Shown here: positions 12,001-17,360 of the stretch, piece by piece | Layout: each line of letters begins with the position of its first letter | Numbering within the stretch: position 1 is the first letter of the stretch | Source of the DNA: Jatrophihabitans sp. GAS493 | GTDB lineage: Bacteria > Actinomycetota > Actinomycetes > Mycobacteriales > Jatrophihabitantaceae | Assembly: GCF_900230215.1 (NCBI RefSeq) | Contig: NZ_LT907982.1 | Coordinates: forward strand, 4,573,568-4,637,567 | DNA: 64,000 nt | Reading direction: 5' to 3' | Position numbers and translations under genes: made by a program | Notes under the pieces: generated by a model | Seen by the model: only the letters and a program-made list of their open reading frames with translations | Told to the model about the DNA's origin: nothing | Database searches by the model: none

Positions 12001-13730
12001 GTCGTGTTTGTCGTGGTGGTGGTGGTGTCGGGGGTGGTGGGTCGGGAGGTGTAGGCGGGGGGTGGGGTGCTGGCCCGGCTCGACGGGCCGCTTCCCGGCC
12101 CGGTGACCGCATCCGGGGCGACCGGGCCCGGGGTGACCTCATCCGCGGGAACGGGTGTGGGGGTGGTGGGTCGGGTGGTGTAGTCGGGGGGCAGGGTGCT
12201 GGCCCGGCTCAGGCTCGGCTCCCCACCGAGGGTGGTGGTGGGGTCGGGTTCGATGCCGGGGTTGGTGTTGGTGATGGTGGCGTTGGGCAGGGCGGTGCTG
12301 CTGGTGACCAGACTGCCGGTCACACCACCACCAGTCACACCGTTGCCAGGGGAAGTGCCGGTGCCGGTGGTGTCGTGTCCGTGTCTGTGTCCGTGTCCGG
12401 TGGTGGCGTCGATGAGAGTGGGGTGGGGTAGGAGCAGCCCGTGGGTGTGGAGGTGGTGCAGCAGAGATTCGGAGGTGAGACCGGCTAACGCACCGAACCC
12501 GCCGGAAGTGAAGTCGTAGCCGTTGGCCTGAGGCTGCCCGGTAGCGATGGTGGCACCGAGACCGGTGAGGAACTCATGCACCCCTTCCGCGACGAAACGG
12601 TAAACCGCGGCCCGTAACCCGGCCGAGACCGCCCCCCCACCATGAAACAGAATCCCCTCCGCGATCTGGGCCGCGGCCTGCTTCACACCGGCCACATCAA
12701 AACGAGCCGGGACCGGCACCCCGGCCATCACCTTCGCCACCACCCCATCCACCTGCCCCACCCCCAACCCCGCCCCCTCCTGCGAGACGGGCAACCCCGC
12801 CTTCTGCGAACCAGGCAACCCAGCCTCCTGCGAGACGACAGCGGGAGAGGTGAGATCCTTCTCCAACAACTCCTTCTCCGGCAACACCTCCGGCAACTTC
12901 TCCGGCAACTCCTTCTCCGGCAATGTGTGGGGCAGTGTCTCCGGCAGTGTCTCCGGCAACACCTTCTCCGGCAGTGTGTCGGGTAGGTGGGGGTGGAGGT
13001 GGGGGGCGTGGTCGGTGTCGGCGAGGTAGGTGCGTAACAGCGCCGCGATTCTGTGGCCGAGTTTCTCCCACATCTTCTCCAACGGCAGGTGCAGCAACCC
13101 CCCGACCGTGCCGACCACCACCGCCATCACGGTGGACTGGTTGTTCCAGTGGGTGCGGTGATCAGCGAACTGGATCACCTGCACCAACGCGTCGAGACTG
13201 TTCTGCAACGCGATCCCCGTCACCACCGCCGTCGCGATATGACCAGCAGTGGAGACCAACAACTCCCGCAGCGTCTGCCCAGCCGCTTCCTTCGCCAACG
13301 TGATGATCGCCGCCGCCACATCAAGACCGATCAACCACGCCCACGTCAACGCCCACGCGATCGTGCTGATCAACAACAAGATCTCCATGATCGAAATCAA
13401 CTTGACGTACTGCACCTGCAACCCGGTGTCCAACGTCAAATCCGCTAACCCGACCAACCCATCCGACAACAACGGCAGATACGCCTGATCACCCTGCACA
13501 TACTGCGCTAACGCAACCCCCAACCGCCGCTGCGCCTGACCCGACCACGACGCATTAATCCGCGCCACCGCCGCCCGGATCTGCGGCGCCGCCGCCAACA
13601 CATCCCCCGAACCCGCACGCAACCCATCCGCCCACCCAAACAACAACTGCTCATTACCCGCCGGCCACTGCTCACCGGTCAACACCAAAAACAACCCACG
13701 CCACGCCGGCGGCACCACCAACTCATCCAC
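1..13730 (-). CDS. Giant modular WXG100/CpnT-N-like secreted effector, copy L (3' end beyond window)
   Basis: The minus frame stays open from GTG 13730 to the window edge (at least 4,576 codons). Order: WXG100/CpnT-like helical domain with hydrophobic segments (about 1-430); LPEK, Pro/Thr and GPGH low-complexity repeats (430-655); CHAT/C80-like peptidase domain with His731 in an AHGG motif and Cys766 in LLACDT (655-905); two beta-rich units of about 400 residues (955-1375, 1415-1830) sharing GDELVV, WSMWLVDNRL and GAHTLII signatures; a second beta type (HPTIEV.., 1845-2120); a helical domain with VYEHYL (2190-2640); a KRRR linker (2669-2672). The whole set then repeats: CHAT-like 2 (2680-2895) has Cys2794 but Arg2758 in place of His, one beta unit, an extra insert (3435-3590) with OTU-like strand pattern but no visible catalytic set, the second beta type and VYEHYL again near 4544. 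Family knowledge: such N-termini route giant polymorphic toxins to type VII secretion. The terminal toxin domain is not visible. Confidence 0.85.
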   Translation of the reverse strand, partial: MDELVVPPAWRGLFLVLTGEQWPAGNEQLLFGWADGLRAGSGDVLAAAPQIRAAVARINASWSGQAQRRLGVALAQYVQGDQAYLPLLSDGLVGLADLTLDTGLQVQYVKLISIMEILLLISTIAWALTWAWLIGLDVAAAIITLAKEAAGQTLRELLVSTAGHIATAVVTGIALQNSLDALVQVIQFADHRTHWNNQSTVMAVVVGTVGGLLHLPLEKMWEKLGHRIAALLRTYLADTDHAPHLHPHLPDTLPEKVLPETLPETLPHTLPEKELPEKLPEVLPEKELLEKDLTSPAVVSQEAGLPGSQKAGLPVSQEGAGLGVGQVDGVVAKVMAGVPVPARFDVAGVKQAAAQIAEGILFHGGGAVSAGLRAAVYRFVAEGVHEFLTGLGATIATGQPQANGYDFTSGGFGALAGLTSESLLHHLHTHGLLLPHPTLIDATTGHGHRHGHDTTGTGTSPGNGVTGGGVTGSLVTSSTALPNATITNTNPGIEPDPTTTLGGEPSLSRASTLPPDYTTRPTTPTPVPADEVTPGPVAPDAVTGPGSGPSSRASTPPPAYTSRPTTPDTTTTTTNTTPPAGPPLTTTPRSDAPPPHTNPAPHNPGHAGPGHAGPGHAGPGHAGPGHAGPGHVGSGHAGPGHAGPSPHNPGHINPGHVGSGRAGVLVGDTASVRAGIRGLLQSGDLQIVGGGRTLVVGARHDPSLIEVADAHTEDRTRMGAEEFTVVGIGAHGGIRLDNDTILTAPHLAALITHINPTTLPIVLLACDTAHLAEPLTQSLRRTTAAPHGQVWAFTGEGPEQLQGLAATLHTTPTGHLLPTTTPTTTPTTTPTGIGIGTVAEPGTWNRAVHRTLRTPRTDTLGPLLPTHITTHNPRKTTHGHPTADHNWNTWAPHIHTTTGLRHLADPANNPSRSNNTVLNTGGESSARVGTRDGAEAPRRPDGAHERTMAMKPDVSRNPVIVATTDANGTLHYGTASRGDHRVVGRVELGAHFARTPVRVQLNAGAKTITLFSLNDRTDGSGLPEWSRSAVGIRATQMDFALARDRNRVRDDFEAGMARSRFADNDDTVTPIGHRAIARVVRTRGDELVVDLGGHTVRIGRVNDGQTVDAGDRPGAGDIVLLAVHTARGTTQVRRIDEGAVWYPGAGVGQQVVKFLSERPDAIANRPATVPSRPPKASTHVIPMLDGQHHPIQSLVTDSGGALKVPGYPTPIPLGRANRPVRAQTRPDGSVVGYSEDGWANGDPHWSMWLIDNRLQTLLTQASTDNTLAPLGAHTLIISRVGDGRRLTLAAPGAEQRGLQLMDIPVGGWDFALVTLPVNTLQATVRFRTGDGAEVPVIGADRRELVKRSTFNEDQKVWLTTHRDVVNRSGEAASAATTIGPSSHQSVGGVQMGGTTRPIGGPDGAHDQTLSIHPDRETNPVITAATDGNGVLVFGHRFGDEDVVGRLQVGKPFARMPMRLQLNSADNTITLFSARDRVDSSGLPEWSHPSGNIRVTATMIADTRHQVRDDRVAAMARSQLDDDDDEVIPFGHLAIARIVRTRGDELVVNLGESPVRIGSVQHDETGGVAGSFRAGDEALLAVEVTTGVAQVRRLDDVATWQKAAAVGQREVSFLRGNGSAIANRAAATNSKPTKASTRVIPTADIARYPIYEEVSGADGRVHVRDRSESVPFGPKAFLLEIQNRPDGSVVGYSRNRWANDDPHWSMWLVDNRLAALKERAPFDDTLARPGAHTLIIPRVGDDSHLTLTAPGGPRHRFVVDAEAWDFAIVTLPFGQSTVTIRFRLGDDAGQIVTGADGTEIVKSSTFNAEQREWLIDHDDVIDRSEVDSAATTTDSVGGQRPTGASAGLVHLSKVHPTIEVTIGKRGWIHILAVQGFAQLDVPESWVGKRVRLQVNPATHGVVVFNGIDQGHDPVWTVPLDRPITAHLLAELQKVDLRPMGIRELLVADRVLSPPGAYTAVARLDGERDDPPRIGLGGQSGRIQRYSFPGREVGQYVVVSVAPGSSVVTFTGLDVQEDDAGVVTGVSAAWRSHDHLSDPVGQQTWIRKGYLLSLAAIDRVGGGIGHQAALNDPRFAPNGGWTVMRPVVTVDGVGRFSLTDDDPLRPAPGGSDPQGTGVVSVTTFPDQTTIRLVGRDDGGRSFVATDPVVGESFEQRRRIATHPDRIDRTGGADLTKTAPDRPKRIPHPPAILPMLSVVKTASGVESPVGDGKHLVFEQTLDEHGRFVNPAGVATDSFGPAFAHTVIRVQVNISEPVHHGEPNDNGAVTYFSADDNPATGRPYWSGPGTRDITLAAAAANSTAVQMTHAAKEILERSRRAAVFPSGVGLLATGARGFDAVAAAAAADVALAEVTGATAVRVLAPLGAVSFPVTAEAAGPTGVGVGVGALIDGVFVDMIHAAVGRAGLMSVHGDGTIEVRTPNPANPYGLWRIDRSAARVEPNRVEVLSATREGAIDLRRPPALAARPQRAHATRMDFAGTVLDVYRTGRRTFRWDEAMTRALTVEFLFAHGIDIVAGGQSALRAALSQRFLPLMRAIDELRIDPRGNVLKAVYEHYLTHPDPIALPAKLSSGGWTQDHAIVLPALAAYLLDLRIDTFDISATNSDVSILNGHGHHHIRIVADNTKHYAAWLADTTAVATLTVDANPLVAGGPSAPQPGHRPAGTSSAAPAPKRRRVGKDEPRGAARSHGGSVAERRPPLKITAERFRALIRSGGLRLVDGGRTLVVGANHDQSLTDLARVYTRARVDMGADEFTIVGIGTRGGIRLDGDTVLGTDEIVALVQRADPRASRPVVLLACETAPLTKPVARLLDRVAAAPEGKVWAFTVKGPQQLQGLAAGTRTTDTGHVLPAADIPSNWARALPENGDDPTPELVGPILPVDVATFDPNISVNGEAAAEHAWKTWANHVPTVIGFRHLADNASSADRPNGGGRDGTSERARRGRGAGATRASAGRRVPGRGRGAGHGHEVIAGANPESSPAVAGASRPTGAHEEAVRLDPHMGPVINATVDHDGYVAVGRRLGDPGVQGRILLGREFSHSSVRLQLMSAERMVVVFSEHDDPATGIPLWAVPSVNVRVSDADLVDVRGRRARIEAIELAQNRLDSGDESWTPSGHLSVARTVRADGPDLVLDLSMGFGIDGGLDTVRIGTVGDGRFSVGDTVILAVDAADGTTQARKATVGDTDLIGASTWVPTQGVGSRQVDFLRRDVNAIGNHVTAPVRPKAASADFTPMLSTSEHPTVYAKPDSEGVLTDISTGLPVTIDGQQTVRISDSQISGLQLQTRPDGSVVGYSTGDPHDPRMGAWGNGEPLWSIWLVDRRVESLRDRALTDDSLALPGAHTLILPRPNTKTLRLGAGNRPLNLRPVTDLAWDAAAVSLRAGEDTVSIRFLTSDGTPVTDFKGSDIVKTSTLNDEEKTWLTTHSDVIDRSPLNSVPVEATTADLTPGGGSRYVTHNHEGPADPASVFADLLNVHWLQARGVLTGDGTRAAIATGLREHVAAAATTTSVRVGDHEIIDPSAAIRADGEDVVADVLFITRAARVLGINTYVFDIDENELLIVDENLDLPGAPTVHILDRGGRRFQAAWSVPDSLATAHRPLNTTPSPIALNDAHPTIELTIRERGWIHLPGRRRFAQLFGKPGWEGKRVRAKIDPETHGIIIFNGVDQGIEPIWTIPLDHPIDPATITALTTDVAEDGTVKAGGLAELYRLREAIRSDRDIAPENAYTAVVRLTRSSGVGAAMRIGMRPEEKAYEQHFNFADRQPGDYVAVTMTPGEAHIRIRELNVNPRLELATTPWSTSRKLTHPDIQLKWFRDGVGGTLAGIDKVSGRTQGQLTAARTRDIGGGRWMVDGVVVPSGARFGDRLAPIDSAEHYLIPRPVSKERDVSVGAGHSVSFSALDNVSGRVWLWVSVATGETRLYDRDATPTWSLDLQDPLNTPHLKAPSLSPAERNKVKQEAERYAGQRLAESDPRLGPAGGQTMAQPIRLIGTTAVYFLGDSRSRAAPGGRDGPKSGHVFVTNFPGRTAVRIVARDANGRVFVSDSTPDYLDDAARDSIKNGQGVHDPTPAAAFQPTAPDGQNRPYRNRPVRPIRAREVRLDPAGEVTVPKLATVQVGEAAEQPRRDRSHVVFEHTLDSDAQFQAGSSSGSREPTFGAAFAGVLILVEVTADGPDAGAVRFFSAPGAKTPWSASATRVSYSSMAIAALRNLLGRRSLTQLAKSRLAMNDYSLAPANSVSLAVNVTQLTTKYGKKLRVTFSAGGKSRSVPLTELGLVYEHGDAVMLSVSASGVVSVRSASDAAWRVLSQARVDFIEVLRGHPEVIDQLSPALSEGRPAAVGDVTVVGDAEVGDAEVGDGPNVGPDPAMMGGGSLKASGLPLVGAVSVPVTVERLGAAGVSVVVGTRVFGLGDGDVSEGDTVLVSAWPDGSVQIRMPDRRDPNGPWIKNHPSQRVTAEEIEVLAGYPHAIDHRLTVLGEPASGFTPTRTVLAGDELAVYLSVVEGYEWDQAITRLLTPQFLDAHGIDRSRVGAIRAWAADQLMTVTPALDHAQLTLTPLLKPVYEHYLSSPDPAALLTRLRGPGWSADH

Positions 13731-13738
13731 ACCCACCA

Positions 13739-13772
13739 CCCCCAACCCACACCCACACCCACACCCACACCC
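13739..13772 (-). promoter_or_regulatory. G-quadruplex-type G-tract array in the 5' leader of copy L
   Basis: Read on the coding (minus) strand this is a run of GGG tracts separated by TGT trinucleotides, ending in GGGGG nine bases before the GTG start. It matches the G3-N3 quadruplex pattern with more than the four tracts required. It lies between the putative ECF promoter and the start codon, so it would be in the mRNA leader. Confidence 0.55.
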
Positions 13773-13791
13773 AACAAACCCACTCCCCACA

Positions 13792-13820
13792 CCCACGCCC
13801 AACACCACCCCCCACGTTCA
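13792..13820 (-). promoter_or_regulatory. Putative ECF-sigma promoter of giant gene L (TGAACG-N17-CGTGGG)
   Basis: The -35-like box is at 13815-13820 and the -10-like box at 13792-13797, with a 17-base spacer. The predicted transcript start is about 55 bases upstream of GTG 13730. The same boxes sit in copy R because they lie inside the inverted repeat. The region is G/T-rich on this strand, which makes the -10 match less specific than the -35 match. Confidence 0.5.
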
Positions 13821-13874
13821 CCAACCACCCACCCCCACCAACCCGATGAACCCACGGAGCCTGACCCGCTTTCC

Positions 13875-14191
13875 CCGACACTTGTTCTGAGGCAACGATC
13901 GTCTCGGGAAGGAGTCCGTCGCGAAGGACTCGGGATTAGCGAGTCATGTTTGCGTCGCTGGATGGTGATCGACGATGTCGAGTCCGGGCGTAAGGAGGGC
14001 ATCAGCAGCGACGAGCGTAGGGAGCTGGTGGAGCTGCGTCGCAGCAGTCGGGCGCTGGAGATGGAAACCGAGATCCTCAAGCGTGCGGGCGCCTACTTCG
14101 CTCGGGAGAACGTACTCCCAAAATGGGGTTCCGGCTGGTCTGTGAGTTCGCTGCCGACGGGATCGACGTCGCGGTAGCCTCCCGGTTCTGA
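13875..14191 (+). pseudogene. IS3-family transposase remnant (end of OrfA plus start of OrfB)
   Basis: The plus frame encodes GLGISESCLRRWM, then a leucine-zipper-like helix and the typical IS3 OrfA ending AYFARENVLPK (to about 14129). The overlapping OrfB start, MGFRLVCEFAADGIDVAV, begins at ATG 14123 in the other frame, as in IS3 elements that use frameshifting, and hits a stop at 14189-14191. The N-terminus of OrfA is frame-disrupted and OrfB is cut after 22 codons, so the element is dead. It abuts the outer end of the left inverted-repeat arm. Confidence 0.75.
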
Positions 14192-14502
14192 GGATCTCAT
14201 GCTCGGGCTGTTTCGAGTGGTGCGCCACCGGCGCGACCACAACCGCTAAACAAGCGGTCGCCCAACCCGGGGTCACCGAACTACAGCCCCGGCCGCGCCC
14301 GACTTCGACCGCGGATCTGTGGCAGACCGTCAGCGAGCTAGCCAGGCGCATCCCAGACGACGGCCTGCTCTTGATGCGCATGGCCATCGACAGCGGCGAG
14401 CCAATGACCGCGCTGACGACGATCGCCGAAGTCGTAGCGTCCGGAGGCAGGACGAAGCCACGGAAGGCGACACTCCGTCGTGAGCAAAGGTCGGAAATTT
14501 GA
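14188..14502 (+). pseudogene. Open frame of unknown origin, probably a decayed gene
   Basis: The frame runs from the IS3 break to a TGA at 14500-14502 with no convincing start codon. The later part has protein-like composition (TADLWQTVSELARRIPDDG, then MRMAIDSGEPMTALTTIAEV). The early part holds a Cys-rich stretch, SCSGCFEWC. I do not recognise the family. It is most likely a truncated 3' fragment left by IS activity; an unannotated small gene is less likely. Confidence 0.25.
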
Positions 14503-14632
14503 CCCCAAATGCCGGCGGGCACAAGCGAAGGAATCACACTGCAACTGATTTCCAAATGAAACTACACTTGCCCGTAGCTACAGGGAATCCGGCGCGGAAT
14601 CACCGGCCGAGCACGGGGAATTGGGAGATCGA

Positions 14633-16129
14633 ATGATCGCCGCTGGAGTGGATATCGGTTCGACATGTTGCAAGGTGGCGGTGAGTCGCGGCACTGGTAG
14701 CGGGGAGGTCATCGCAGCAAGTCTTCCTGTCGCCGTATATGTGAACGACCATGGCTCGCTGCTCTGTGGCGAGGCTGCGGTACAAGCGGGCGTCCAGCGC
14801 CCGTCGCGGATCTCTCGAAATTTTCGGGGTGGTCTGGGCGATCCGAGTCCGGTAGTCATCGATTCAGCGCCCTATTCGGCCGAGACTTTGTTGTCCGCGT
14901 TGTTGGCCGAGTGCCTAGGAGTCGTCGAGCGGGTGGTGGGAGAGCGCCCCGAGCAGGTGGTACTGACCTGCCCCGTGACGTGGGGAACATTTCGACGGGA
15001 ACTCTTTGACGATGTTCCGGTGCTAGCCGGAGTTGGTAGCTGCGTGGTGGTCAGCGACGCGCAGATGGTGGCACGTCGCTGGTTCGCCGGTCAGGGCCTG
15101 GAGGGCACTGGCTTCGTTGCCGTATTTGACTTGGGTGGAGGCGCCGTGGAGGCGGCGGTGCTTCGATCTGGGATCGGCGAGAAGCTTCCTGATGTCGTCG
15201 GGATACCGGTCGGATCGGATCGGGTTGGCGGGGATGCATTTGACGCAGCGTTGAGCCAGCGGTTTCCGCTCATGGACGCTGAGCGCGTGCGGGCGCTGAA
15301 ACATCAGCTGAGTGAGTCAGAGCAAGTTCGGTTGGAGAATGGGTCGAGTTTTTCGCGAGGTGACTTCGAGGATCTGATCAGGCCGCTCATTCGGTCGGGA
15401 CTGCAAGTGCTCGGTGAGGCAATTCGGTCCGCCGGAGATGTGCAGTTGGAAGCGGTACTGCTGGTCGGCGGGTCGGCCCGGATTCCGTTGCTATTCACAG
15501 CGGTGCAGGACGCGGTCAACTGCCCCGTCGAGCTGGTCACCGATGCCGCTGTCGCGCTGGGGGCCGCCGAGTTCGCGGCGGAGCTCGCCACCGGCCCAGG
15601 CGCCGCCGCCTCACGCCACGGGTCAGCAGAGGCGGTCCGAAACGCTCTCGTCGCCACTGGAACGGACACCGCGCTGGCGCAGCGCCCGAGCTGGCGGTCC
15701 TCGGCGCTGCTGATCGGGTTGGTTGCCGTACTGGCCGTAGCCCTCGTCGTCCTACTGCTGCACAACGCCACTAGAGGTGACGAGAAGCTCGCGGATCGCA
15801 GCGCCAGCAGGTCCCCCAGCTCGGCGGCTGGAATCCCCCGAGGTCCAGGTCCAGTCTCGACTTTTTACGTCGTGCAGACCGGATACCACGGTCAGCCCGA
15901 GTACCTCTACGAAATTGCCCAGAGATTCCTGACAAGTGGCGACCGACTACAAGAGATCGTTGCGTTCAACAAGGGTCGACTGCAGCCCGACGGAGGAGCC
16001 CTCACCGACCCCAACAAGATTGCGGCTGGGTGGATCCTGATCCTGCCGTCCGACGCAAAGGGCGCAGGTGTGCAGCACGCTCCCCTGCCCTGCTGCTTCC
16101 CCACACAGAGCTCATCCGCGACCCCCTAG
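14633..16129 (+). CDS. Hsp70-like (ASKHA) ATPase with transmembrane segment and LysM-like C-terminal domain
   Basis: The protein is 498 residues. The N-terminal 330 residues have the actin/Hsp70 ATPase motifs: GVDIGSTCCKVAV (phosphate 1), VAVFDLGGGAVEAAVL (phosphate 2) and AVLLVGGSARIPLL (adenosine). The substrate-binding domain of true DnaK is absent. A hydrophobic helix (about 358-379, LLIGLVAVLAVALVVLLL) is followed by a Ser/Pro linker and a LysM-like module (YVVQTG.., LYEIAQRFL, GDRLQEIVAFN, GWILILP), so the tail probably sits outside the membrane and may bind peptidoglycan. ATG 14633 is preferred over an upstream in-frame TTG (14621) because GGGAG lies six bases before it. Hsp70-like proteins of this build occur next to actinobacterial type VII secretion and giant-effector loci, so a chaperone or energising role for the neighbouring effectors is inferred. 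Its 3' end overlaps the convergent gene by 18 bases. Confidence 0.8.
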   Translation: MIAAGVDIGSTCCKVAVSRGTGSGEVIAASLPVAVYVNDHGSLLCGEAAVQAGVQRPSRISRNFRGGLGDPSPVVIDSAPYSAETLLSALLAECLGVVERVVGERPEQVVLTCPVTWGTFRRELFDDVPVLAGVGSCVVVSDAQMVARRWFAGQGLEGTGFVAVFDLGGGAVEAAVLRSGIGEKLPDVVGIPVGSDRVGGDAFDAALSQRFPLMDAERVRALKHQLSESEQVRLENGSSFSRGDFEDLIRPLIRSGLQVLGEAIRSAGDVQLEAVLLVGGSARIPLLFTAVQDAVNCPVELVTDAAVALGAAEFAAELATGPGAAASRHGSAEAVRNALVATGTDTALAQRPSWRSSALLIGLVAVLAVALVVLLLHNATRGDEKLADRSASRSPSSAAGIPRGPGPVSTFYVVQTGYHGQPEYLYEIAQRFLTSGDRLQEIVAFNKGRLQPDGGALTDPNKIAAGWILILPSDAKGAGVQHAPLPCCFPTQSSSATP

Positions 16130-16885
16130 CCGACCAACTGACCCGAGGATCGACCGGCACTGGTGCTCTAGAGCGACGACCCGAAGCCGTGACCGAGCCC
16201 CCTCAGGCAGCTGCGCAGACAATCTGAGCAGGGCAGTGAGCGGACCGTCCGGCGAATGCTTTCTCAGGCCGAAGACACCGATATCGAAATGCCCAGAGTC
16301 TGGCGGTCCAACCGACCAGCTGATCGAACTGGCCGGAACGCCCTCGGGCCGAAGCAGCAGGCCACGCGGAAGCACGTCGAGCCGCCATCCGACCAGCAGC
16401 CGATAACTGGCCGGACTCGGCATCGTGAGCCCCGGAGCCGGAGCAGTCCAACGCTCAACCTGCGGAGGATGTCCAGGGCGATACACCGCCTCCAGCGCCA
16501 CGACCTGCCAGGTACGGCTCCAGTTCGTGTCAATCATCGACGCTGTCTTGTCGCCGGGTAAGCCGAAGCGCACATGGATAGGTTGGCCTAACAGGTCGGC
16601 GATGCGCTGGGCGTCGATTGCAGTCAGCAGGACGAGGTCGGGCCGAGGCTCAAAGCCGCGCAGTAGATGTACAACTTCCTCAGGGAGTGGACCCAACTGA
16701 CCGGGTGCTCCGACGACGACCGTGAAGCGATCGAACTGCCGTGCACTGGCGAGAAGGGCGTCAGGTAGTTCGGCCTGACGTCCGCGAACGAGCCACACTC
16801 CATTGGGAATCTGATGGGCGGTCGACACGGCGGCTGCGTAGCCGGCCAACACGGAGTCAGATGACTTAGACGATCCGGAGTCCAT
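16112..16885 (-). CDS. Hypothetical protein paralogous to the central domain of the adjacent ART-like protein
   Basis: The protein is 257 residues from ATG 16885, chosen because GAGGGA lies seven bases upstream. The open frame continues upstream to 17362, but that stretch has poor protein character and would consume the divergent promoter region. Shared features with residues about 190-400 of the protein encoded at 17361: a GVWLVRG/GLWLRSS strand, a VVVGAPGQLGPLPEEV/ALLVGRPGEVSPSPQEV helix start, a LADLLGQPIHVRFG region, and a tail with SYRLLVGWRLDVLPRGLLLRP matching GVYEIADGWALEVIASGMFVRP. No catalytic motif or signal peptide is evident. A half-size copy divergent from its larger relative suggests a partner, immunity or regulatory subunit, but this is inference. 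Confidence 0.65.
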   Translation of the reverse strand: MDSGSSKSSDSVLAGYAAAVSTAHQIPNGVWLVRGRQAELPDALLASARQFDRFTVVVGAPGQLGPLPEEVVHLLRGFEPRPDLVLLTAIDAQRIADLLGQPIHVRFGLPGDKTASMIDTNWSRTWQVVALEAVYRPGHPPQVERWTAPAPGLTMPSPASYRLLVGWRLDVLPRGLLLRPEGVPASSISWSVGPPDSGHFDIGVFGLRKHSPDGPLTALLRLSAQLPEGARSRLRVVALEHQCRSILGSVGRLGGRG

Positions 16886-17279
16886 TGTCGGTTCCCTCGG
16901 GTTCTCGTAGTTCGCGGTTGTGCCTTGCTGATCGGGGGATTTGCTGGGCACACAGCCGCAATCGCCGGAGTCTGTGAGGAGATCCAGACCCACCGATGGC
17001 TGTTCTGGACTGCTCTGACCGACCGCGCCACACCGACCAACGAGTCCGGCAAAGCGCGCAGCTCTCGCGTGATGAGTCGCGACGGGCCAGAGCACATCCA
17101 ATCGGTGTAGGGCATCGCGTCCGGCTGCACCGTCGACCATCGGTCCGCTCGAACTCCTTGGCGGCACCGTGCAACCCGGTGGTGTCGTAGTGGTTTCAAC
17201 GGTGGCATGCACAGCAGGTACACGGCTGGTGACGAGCGGATGGGTCATCCCACCGGTCAGCTCAGCAGAACGGCACCTC

Positions 17280-17307
17280 TGAACCGGAAGCTGACGTCGC
17301 ACGTGAC
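17280..17307 (+). promoter_or_regulatory. Putative ECF-sigma promoter (TGAACC-N16-CGTGAC)
   Basis: TGAACC is at 17280-17285 and CGTGAC at 17302-17307, spacer 16. The predicted start of transcription is about 45 bases before ATG 17361. It belongs to the shared set found across the island. Confidence 0.7.
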
Positions 17308-17360
17308 TTCTGATGCCGGGTCCGCACACCACCAGACCAGTACGAACACGAGGAGGACAC

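Larger units (their letters stand above)
11016..13855. repeat. Left arm of a 2.8-3.0 kb inverted repeat
   Basis: The reverse complement is nearly identical to 53530-56520. It covers about 125 bases of leader, the start codon, the WXG100-like domain, the low-complexity stretch and the first CHAT-like domain of both giant genes. Identity stops abruptly inside the codons for HLAD at 11016. On the outer side it stops just past a CCCAC at 13851-13855, beyond which the flanks are unrelated (an IS3 remnant here). The arms differ mainly in the number of LPEK and GPGH repeat units. Confidence 0.9.

Noticed and set aside
14188-14502. Cys-rich SCSGCFEWC segment as a ribosomal peptide natural-product precursor
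   Set aside because: No start codon, ribosome site or modifying enzymes nearby; better explained as decayed sequence next to an IS3 break.
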